From NCBI GenBank assembly GCA_910583765.1, contig CAJTYS010000034.1, forward strand, positions 1 to 38,527: a stretch of 38,527 bases of DNA, given 5' to 3'. Both the position numbers and the translations under genes were made by a program. The stretch comes from an uncultured Eubacteriales bacterium (GTDB lineage Bacteria > Bacillota > Clostridia > Peptostreptococcales > Anaerovoracaceae). Each line of letters opens with the position of its first letter. The stretch's first letter is position 1. The notes beneath the pieces are model-generated. The model saw only the letters and a list, made by a program, of their open reading frames with translations. It was not told the origin of the DNA and did no database searches. Positions 33,848-38,527 of this stretch are shown here, piece by piece.

Positions 33848-33897
33848 TTAATGATTTTGTAATGGAATCTTAATCCAATAGTAAGCTGACCTTAAAA
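33848..33897 (+). promoter_or_regulatory. Five 11-bp-phased direct repeats, OmpR/PhoB-type operator for the van operon
   Basis: TTAATG (33848), GTAATG (33859), TTAATC (33870), GTAAGC (33881) and TTAAAA (33892) start exactly 11 bases apart. One-turn phasing of TTAA-like hexamers is typical of sites bound by dimers of PhoB/OmpR-family response regulators, such as PhoP (Pho box) or VanR. They begin 7 bases after the mfd stop and end about 20 bases before an extended -10, the position of an activator that replaces a -35. Confidence 0.7.
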
Positions 33898-33898
33898 C

Positions 33899-33952
33899 AA
33901 AGTCTGCTGCCAGCTGGTACAATACTAGTATCAGCTGCGGCAGACTTTTTCT
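33899..33952 (+). terminator. Rho-independent terminator after mfd
   Basis: AAAGTCTGC (33899-33907) pairs with GCAGACTTT (33940-33948), CAGCTG (33911-33916) pairs with CAGCTG (33932-33937), and ATAC/GTAT pair in the loop; TTTTTCT follows. This long stem should end mfd transcription. Its loop also contains a -10 promoter element for the next operon. Confidence 0.85.
33915..33923 (+). promoter_or_regulatory. Extended -10 promoter element for vanW-vanG-vanXY
   Basis: TGGTACAAT (33915-33923) fits the extended -10 TGNTATAAT with one mismatch. No good -35 lies 17 bases upstream; the phased repeats end there instead, as expected for an activator-dependent promoter. The start site would be near 33930, within the descending arm of the mfd terminator hairpin. 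Confidence 0.55.
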
Positions 33953-33982
33953 ATTGTGTGGATAAGAGAAGGAGGAAAGAAT

Positions 33983-34795
33983 ATGACGAGAAAGCGAGTG
34001 ACTCAAGTGTTCCCATGGCTGCTGCCTCTGCGCAGGCGGCAGAGGAATTTTTGCTTTTACGCGGGGATGAAGCTGGATGGCAGGATTTACGCCACGGGGC
34101 AGGCAGAGGGGGAACTGCCTTTTGTCCAGGCGGAAAGCTCCAGTCCTTTGTACAACGAGAACACGGGATTTGACATGAAGTACCAGGAAAACAAGGTGTT
34201 CAATTTAAAGCTGGCGGCCCAAAAGCTGGACAAGCTGTTGATTCGTCCGGGAGAAACGTTTTCCTTTTGGCAGGCGCTTCACAAAGACAGCAAAAAAGAC
34301 GCGTACAAGGATGGGCTGGTGGTCTTAAACGGGCAGCTGACCACTGTTTCTGGAGGCGGCCTCTGTCAGATGAGCAACCTGCTCTTTGACCTGTTTCTCC
34401 ATTCGCCTCTGACCATCGCCGAACGGACAGGCCATGGGAAAAAGGAATTCCCTGATCCGGGAGAGGGGCCGGCGGGGATCGATGCCACGGTCAGTGAGGG
34501 GTGGTCGGATCTGAAGGTGGAAAATCAGGGGGACCAGATCTTTCAGCTGCGGATCTTCTTTGACGAGGAAAACATCTATGGGCAGTTGAAAGCAGATTCG
34601 CAGCCGGAGACGTATTATGAGATTTTCAATCGGGACATGGAGTATTACCAGGCAGGGGGAAAGATCTATCAGTCCGTTGGTGTGTGGCGGCGGGCCAAGG
34701 ATCAGTGTGGGGAAGCGCGTAAATTATATGAAAACCGTTGTGAAATCGGTTACGCGCTTCCTGAAAGTGTGGAAATAAAGGAGGATGAACAATGA
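33983..34795 (+). CDS. vanW: VanW family protein
   Basis: A 270-residue protein that matches the VanW family strongly: MTRKRVTQVFPWLLPLRRRQR at the start, then CFYAGMKLDG, LYNENTGFDMKYQENKVFNL, RPGETFSFW, GGGLCQMSNLLF and HSPLTIAERTGHG. VanW occurs in VanB- and VanG-type glycopeptide resistance operons; its biochemical role is not established. There is no signal peptide, so it is probably cytoplasmic. GAAGGAGGAAAG precedes ATG 33983; an in-frame GTG at 33956 lacks a site. Its stop overlaps the next ATG (ATGA), so the cluster is translationally coupled. Confidence 0.93.
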   Translation: MTRKRVTQVFPWLLPLRRRQRNFCFYAGMKLDGRIYATGQAEGELPFVQAESSSPLYNENTGFDMKYQENKVFNLKLAAQKLDKLLIRPGETFSFWQALHKDSKKDAYKDGLVVLNGQLTTVSGGGLCQMSNLLFDLFLHSPLTIAERTGHGKKEFPDPGEGPAGIDATVSEGWSDLKVENQGDQIFQLRIFFDEENIYGQLKADSQPETYYEIFNRDMEYYQAGGKIYQSVGVWRRAKDQCGEARKLYENRCEIGYALPESVEIKEDEQ

Positions 34796-35844
34796 AAGCA
34801 AGGAAAAGAATCGGAATATTATTCGGCGGTTGTTCTTCGGAGCATGAAGTCTCCCTCAAATCAGCGGCCAGCATCATCAGCCATATGGATAGGGAAACGT
34901 ATGAACTGGCGCAGATCGGCATCACCAAAGAAGGCTCCTGGTTTCTATATGGAGGCAGCGTGGAAAAGATCAGCGATGGCACCTGGGAGCAGGATGAGTC
35001 CTGTGTTCCGGCGGTGATTTCCCCTGACAGGAGCGTGGGCGGAATCTGCTGCATCGAAAAAAACGGCATGAGAGTTTATCCCTTGGACGCGGCCCTACCA
35101 GTGCTTCATGGGCGGTCTGGAGAGGATGGGACCGTGCAGGGGCTACTGGAGCTGGCGGGAATCCCAGTCATTGGCTGCGGCACCATGTCTTCCGCCATTT
35201 GTATGGACAAGGACATGTCTCACCGGCTGGCAGGCTCCATCGGTGTGCGGGTGCCAGAGTCTTTCGTGCTGGAGCGTGCCTCTGCGATGGACAAGGCTTA
35301 TGATTGGGCTAAGCGCACAGGTTATCCGATATTCGTGAAACCAGCCACCGAAGGCTCTTCTATCGGCATCAGCAAGGTATATGAAGAGTCGGATCTGGCA
35401 GCAGCAGTGGAGCAGGCCTTCCGTTATGATGCTAAAGTCGTTTTGGAAGAAACCATCGAAGGCTTTGAGGTGGGCTGCGCGCTGCTGGGTGGAGATGAAC
35501 TGGTTTTAGGCGCAGTGGATGAGATCGAAACGCCTGGTGGGTTCTTTGACTTTGAAGAAAAGTACACCCAGGAGCATTCCCGCATCTATGTGCCAGCCAG
35601 GATCCCGGAAGAAAAAGCCCGGGAGATTCAGGACACGGCCAGGCGGATCTATGGGATCCTGGGGTGCAAGGGCTTTGCCAGGGTGGATCTATTTTTGACG
35701 CCAAAGGGGGAAATCGTGTTCAACGAAGTCAATACCATCCCAGGCTTCACGCCTTACAGCCGTTACCCGAAAATGCTGGGTCAAGTGGGGATCTCTTATG
35801 AAGAGATGATCCAGCGGATGATCGAGACGGAGGTGGGAGCATGA
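34792..35844 (+). CDS. vanG: D-alanine--D-serine ligase, VanG type
   Basis: A 350-residue D-Ala-D-X ligase (ATP-grasp). LFGGCSSEHEVSL, PVLHGRSGEDGTVQGLLELAGIPVIG, FVKPATEGSSIGISKV and FNEVNTIPGFTPYSRYP are ligase motifs. The omega-loop reads GFFDFEEKYT (about residues 249-258), the FEEKY form I recall in VanC/VanG D-Ala-D-Ser ligases; D-Ala-D-Ala ligases usually have YDYEAKY and D-Ala-D-Lac ligases lack this Tyr. GFEVGCALLGGDELVLGAVDEIE also closely follows VanG as I remember it. Products ending in D-Ala-D-Ser lower vancomycin affinity. Partners vanW and vanXY flank it with ATGA overlaps. A plain Ddl with VanG-like sequence remains possible until tested. Confidence 0.82.
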   Translation: MKARKRIGILFGGCSSEHEVSLKSAASIISHMDRETYELAQIGITKEGSWFLYGGSVEKISDGTWEQDESCVPAVISPDRSVGGICCIEKNGMRVYPLDAALPVLHGRSGEDGTVQGLLELAGIPVIGCGTMSSAICMDKDMSHRLAGSIGVRVPESFVLERASAMDKAYDWAKRTGYPIFVKPATEGSSIGISKVYEESDLAAAVEQAFRYDAKVVLEETIEGFEVGCALLGGDELVLGAVDEIETPGGFFDFEEKYTQEHSRIYVPARIPEEKAREIQDTARRIYGILGCKGFARVDLFLTPKGEIVFNEVNTIPGFTPYSRYPKMLGQVGISYEEMIQRMIETEVGA

Positions 35845-36563
35845 TGCGGGTCAAGCTGGATCGACAGCAAATCAGCAGAGGCAGCCTGGTGCTGGTCAAC
35901 AGGGATCATCCCGTCACCAGGCGGCTGGGAAAGAAAAGCCTGGGCCTGGTGGGGCAGGGCATCACCATGGAAGCCGCTGCTGCCTTTCAATTGAACAAGC
36001 TGCTGGAAAACCAGAGGGACATCGTGTGCGTCAGCGGCTTTCGCAGCAGAGAGGAGCAGGAACGGATCTACAAGGATTCTCTCAAGGAAAACGGGGAGGC
36101 CTTCACCAGGCAGTATGTGGCCATGCCTTCTCACAGCGAGCACGAATGCGGGCTGGCCATTGACTTGGGGGAAAACCGGCAGGACATCGACTTCATCCGG
36201 CCAGCCTTTCCCTATGAAGGGAAATGTCAGGAAGTTCGGGACCAGCTGCCGGAGCACGGCTTCATCCAGAGATATGAGGCGGGAAAGGAAGCGGTGACAG
36301 GCATTTCTCACGAACCGTGGCACTTTCGATACGTGGGGCTGCCCCATTCTTTGATGATCAGGGAGCTGGGCCTTTCTTTGGAGGAATACATCCGCATGCT
36401 GCGAGAAAGGGAGGTTTTCACATGGGATTGGCAGGGGAGAACAATCACTGTGCGGTATGTGCCGGTAAAAGAAGACAGTGACACCATCTGTCATGTGCCG
36501 GAAGACGGCGCGTATCAGATTTCAGGGGACAACGCAGGGGGATTCGTGGTCACGTGGATTTGA
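35841..36563 (+). CDS. D,D-peptidase VanXY/VanY-type
   Basis: A 240-residue zinc D,D-dipeptidase/carboxypeptidase (peptidase M15B). SGFRSREEQERIY, SHSEHECGLAIDLG (H101 and D108 as zinc ligands) and ISHEPWHFRY (E158 as general base, H161 as ligand) are the catalytic motifs. There is no membrane anchor, and the C-terminal ~70 residues (RYVPVKEDSDT, then YQISGDNAGGFVVTW) resemble VanXY(G) as I recall it, rather than membrane-bound VanY. It would remove D-Ala-D-Ala or the terminal D-Ala so that VanG product dominates. The start ATG 35841 overlaps the vanG stop (ATGA); a second ATG follows immediately. Confidence 0.85.
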   Translation: MMRVKLDRQQISRGSLVLVNRDHPVTRRLGKKSLGLVGQGITMEAAAAFQLNKLLENQRDIVCVSGFRSREEQERIYKDSLKENGEAFTRQYVAMPSHSEHECGLAIDLGENRQDIDFIRPAFPYEGKCQEVRDQLPEHGFIQRYEAGKEAVTGISHEPWHFRYVGLPHSLMIRELGLSLEEYIRMLREREVFTWDWQGRTITVRYVPVKEDSDTICHVPEDGAYQISGDNAGGFVVTWI

Positions 36564-36717
36564 ATGCCGTTGGAATGATGTTTGAATTGCCACTGTGACT
36601 TGCGGTTTGTTGCTGCGAATAGATGATGAGGGGATTGCGGGGACGCTCCTGGCGGCATCCTATGTGGAGCGCGGCATTCTCTCTTTTCTAGTATCTGTGA
36701 GAGGGGGAGAGGTAGAG

Positions 36718-37365
36718 ATGGTTCGATTGTTATCCATAGGAATCGAGTGTTTGTCGTCGATCATTTTTATCTTACCTGCGATGGTGATTTTGCGGTACAC
36801 GTTATGGAAATCATACGATTTTGGAAAACGCTTCATGGTTTTTCTCTTTGCTATCTATACGATAGCGGTTTTTTCAGCGGTCGGCATGCCAACAGCTTAT
36901 GATTTACAGGTTAGTCCTAACTTTCATCTTATCCCGCTGATTGATATTCTTCATGGCTCGGTGGAATATGTCAAAAATACAATCTTGAATGTCCTTTTGT
37001 TTGTGCCAATGGGATTTCTGCTGCCTGTCATTTGGCAGGAATATCGTTCAGCGAAGAAAACCGTGTGGATGGGATTGGCCATATCCTTGAGCATTGAACT
37101 GTCACAGATCTTTACGTTTAGGCTTACGGATATTGATGATTTGCTCACAAACACATTGGGAACATTTTTGGGATACTATTGCGGGAAAAAAATCATGTTC
37201 AAGCTGCCGGCAGTGTCCATCAATGCTCAACAGATTTGTGTAAAGCATGAAGCGGTGTTTATTTTAGGGGCTGTTTTTCTAATTGGGTTTTTCTTAAAGC
37301 CTCTTGTGTCAAACGCAGTGTGGGATCTTGTGCTGTCCAGCTCGTTGTGGGAAAGCGTAAAATAG
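36718..37365 (+). CDS. VanZ-like family membrane protein
   Basis: A 215-residue protein with about 5 transmembrane segments. NFHLIPLIDI, VKNTILNVLLFVPMGFLLPVI and IELSQIFTFRLTDIDDLLTNTLGTFLGYY are the VanZ-family core (NxLLFxPxGF; E(L)xQ...R..DidDlitNtlG). VanZ lowers teicoplanin susceptibility in some operons; most homologues are uncharacterised. GAGGGGGAGAGG precedes ATG 36718; the frame is open back to 36595 but that part lacks a ribosome site and family similarity. The 154-base gap after vanXY contains no gene or terminator that I can see, so it may be read with the van genes. No vanT, vanR or vanS follows. Confidence 0.85.
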   Translation: MVRLLSIGIECLSSIIFILPAMVILRYTLWKSYDFGKRFMVFLFAIYTIAVFSAVGMPTAYDLQVSPNFHLIPLIDILHGSVEYVKNTILNVLLFVPMGFLLPVIWQEYRSAKKTVWMGLAISLSIELSQIFTFRLTDIDDLLTNTLGTFLGYYCGKKIMFKLPAVSINAQQICVKHEAVFILGAVFLIGFFLKPLVSNAVWDLVLSSSLWESVK

Positions 37366-37572
37366 ATTTTTTGTCATCATGGCGGCTAATGTGTTTTTAG
37401 CGGTGATATAGTATTCATCGTTATAAAGAAGAACACTGGCCATTGAGAAAAGATTATGGATCAATGTGCGACACTGGGAACGGTAACTTATAATAACGCA
37501 CAAGCATTGGAGAATCTAAAAAGTAGTGGGAAGTGAATGTGAAATGTGTGGCGACTGACTTCTGATGAATAC

Positions 37573-37614
37573 TTTTACCGCCAAACAGGATTATTTTTGG
37601 ATTTGGCGGTAAAA
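37573..37614. repeat. Palindromic repeat, copy 1
   Basis: TTTTACCGCCAAA (37573-37585) and TTTGGCGGTAAAA (37602-37614) are perfect 13-bp arms around a 16-base loop. A near copy lies at 37729. It sits in the AT-rich, gene-free stretch between 37366 and 37854, where I also see a small AATGGG/CCCATT hairpin (37687-37705) and a weak GCTAA/TTAGC pair after vanZ, but no coding signal. Confidence 0.85.
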
Positions 37615-37728
37615 AACCAGTATAAAAAAAGTAAAAATTTAGATATCAAAGTAAATGATTATATATATTTACATTTATGTAATGAAAATGGGTGAATTTC
37701 CCATTGAAACAGTGATGGTTTTGTGAAG

Positions 37729-37768
37729 TTTTACCGCCAAACAAAATATTTTTCCGATTTGGTGGTAA
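37729..37768. repeat. Palindromic repeat, copy 2
   Basis: The left arm TTTTACCGCCAAA (37729-37741) is identical to copy 1, starting 156 bases later. The right arm (37758-37768) reads TTTGGTGGTAA, one change that still pairs by G-U, and then diverges. The loop shares the central TATTTTT. Two copies with a compensating change suggest a small dispersed palindromic element or a protein-binding site. Confidence 0.8.
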
Positions 37769-37854
37769 GGCTGCGAAATTATGAATCATCAAGCAGCCAG
37801 TTTTCTAAAAGAACGCCATAGAATCATGCGTGTTACTTGCTATTTCTGGGTTTT

Positions 37855-37992
37855 ATGCTTTCTAAAACTGTACGCACAGAGCCGCTGGATGGGATTTTTG
37901 AAAAAATAGTTGGCGTTGTACCAGACCGTGGAAAATCATTAGAGGAATATAGAAGTGAAAGGGTAAGAAAACGCTATGAGATTGCTGATTGA
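37855..37992 (+). pseudogene. Truncated antitoxin C-terminus upstream of PIN toxin remnant
   Basis: The frame encodes 45 residues from MLSKTVRTEPLDG to the end, including VVPDRGKSLEEYRSERVRKR and YEIAD. The GKSLEEYR-ER-KYE pattern resembles C-termini of antitoxins paired with PIN toxins. It overlaps the toxin ATG at 37976, the usual arrangement. No DNA-binding N-terminus, start codon with ribosome site or longer frame exists (a TAG lies at 37819), so only the toxin-binding end survives. Confidence 0.6.
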
Positions 37993-38403
37993 TACAAATG
38001 TGATTTTAGATATGGTTCTTAAGCGAAAAAATTGTGATACAAGCATGGAACTATTCCGGACCATTCGAGCGTTTGGTGTCAGCGCATATATATATATATA
38101 ACAGCATCATCAGTAACTGATTTATTTTATATTATCCGTAAAGAAACACATGATATCAGCAAAACATATATGGTCATGGAGAATATTTTCAAACTAATCT
38201 CAGTTATTTCTGTAACAGAAAAAGATATATGAGATGCTTTTGCTGAAAAATGGAAGGATTTTGAAGACTGTGTACAGTATATGACCAGCAAAAATAACAA
38301 AATGGACTATATTATAACTGCGAACAAAAAAGATTATTTCAATGCTCTGTTGCCAGTATTAAGGCCAGCGGCATATATCGAAATGATGAAGGATACGCAG
38401 TGA
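37976..38403 (+). pseudogene. PIN-domain (VapC-like) toxin pseudogene
   Basis: From ATG 37976 the frame encodes MRLLIDTNVILDMVLKR, the PIN N-terminus with the first catalytic Asp, but hits TAA at 38099 within a (TA)7 tract. Shifting frame at 38101 continues the family: TASSVTDLFYIIRKE, ISVTEKDI, a TGA at 38230, then KWKDFEDCVQY and MDYIITANKKDYF with the other acidic residues, ending at TGA 38401. So there are two lesions, a dinucleotide-repeat frameshift and a nonsense codon. Intact PIN toxins are Mg-dependent ribonucleases. The product should be inactive. Confidence 0.85.
38087..38100 (+). repeat. (TA)7 dinucleotide tract in the PIN toxin pseudogene
   Basis: Seven TA units interrupt the toxin frame. 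The expected protein (SAYITASS) would need three units (or six, adding one extra Tyr-Ile pair), so the tract appears expanded. Replication slippage at such a tract can change frame reversibly, although the later TGA would still block this gene. Confidence 0.85.
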
Positions 38404-38450
38404 TAATGAATGAACTCCACTCATAATAATGAGGTCAAAACTGTGCGACA

Positions 38451-38478
38451 TTGATTTTTTTCATCAATCTGTTATAAT
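38451..38478 (+). promoter_or_regulatory. Sigma-A promoter directed out of the window
   Basis: TTGATT (38451-38456), a 16-base spacer and TATAAT (38473-38478), with TGT just before the -10 giving an extended -10. The start would be near 38485, so a gene or RNA probably begins at or past the window end. Confidence 0.6.
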
Positions 38479-38527
38479 CCTGTCTTTGACAGTTAGAAGA
38501 TTAAAAAATCGCTGTATCCCTTGTGCT

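Noticed and set aside
37366..37560. Terminator after the vanZ-like gene
   Set aside because: Only a 5-bp GCTAA/TTAGC pair is seen and no T tract follows, so support is too weak.

Overview
The window looks like chromosome from an anaerobic, spore-forming Clostridia (Eubacteriales) bacterium of moderate GC content. Reasons: spore genes (gpr, spoIIP, spoVG), strong GGAGG-type ribosome sites, clostridial gene orders (rpsT-gpr-spoIIP-lepA-hemW and spoVG-glmU-prs-pth-mfd), oxygen-sensitive Fe-S enzymes and a chromosomal VanG-type cluster. A family such as Anaerovoracaceae would fit, but I cannot fix the genus. I see no tRNA, rRNA, CRISPR array, prophage or complete insertion sequence.

Layout. 48-2519: an NhaC-type antiporter converging on a methyltransferase. 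2606-8159: rpsT (minus strand) diverging from gpr-spoIIP-small membrane protein-lepA-hemW. 8175-11321: glpK, an acyltransferase-3 membrane protein and a short winged-helix gene that may be a remnant. 11332-25752: an accessory metabolic block. 25832-33952: spoVG (minus), a 93-bp tandem repeat, murC, a stand-alone GlmU acetyltransferase domain, prs, pth and mfd. 33848-37365: vanW-vanG-vanXY-vanZ. 37366-38527: AT-rich DNA with paired palindromes, a dead PIN-type toxin-antitoxin locus and a promoter pointing out of the window.

The most interesting part is the accessory block. A divergently encoded PAS-AAA+ sigma-54 activator (GAFTGA present) faces a perfect -24/-12 promoter at 13285-13299. Nine genes follow on the plus strand without a clear internal terminator, ending at a hairpin terminator at 25704-25752. 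They are an iron alcohol dehydrogenase behind a 15-codon leader peptide, a two-subunit tartrate-dehydratase/fumarase-like Fe-S hydro-lyase with altered active-site motifs, a CoA-acylating aldehyde dehydrogenase, a PuuP-like permease, a CitE-like CoA-ester lyase, a molybdopterin aldehyde oxidoreductase, a large flavin/multi-FeS/CCG oxidoreductase and a small CxxC redox protein. The last three match a conserved redox module known from Desulfovibrio and acetogens. I infer one catabolic regulon that imports a small amine or acid and can send an aldehyde intermediate to alcohol, acyl-CoA or acid. The substrate is unknown.

The van genes are translationally coupled and closest, from memory, to the D-Ala-D-Ser (VanG) type. 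No vanT or vanRS is visible. Their promoter sits inside the mfd terminator hairpin, behind five 11-bp-phased TTAA/GTAA repeats typical of an OmpR/PhoB-family regulator.
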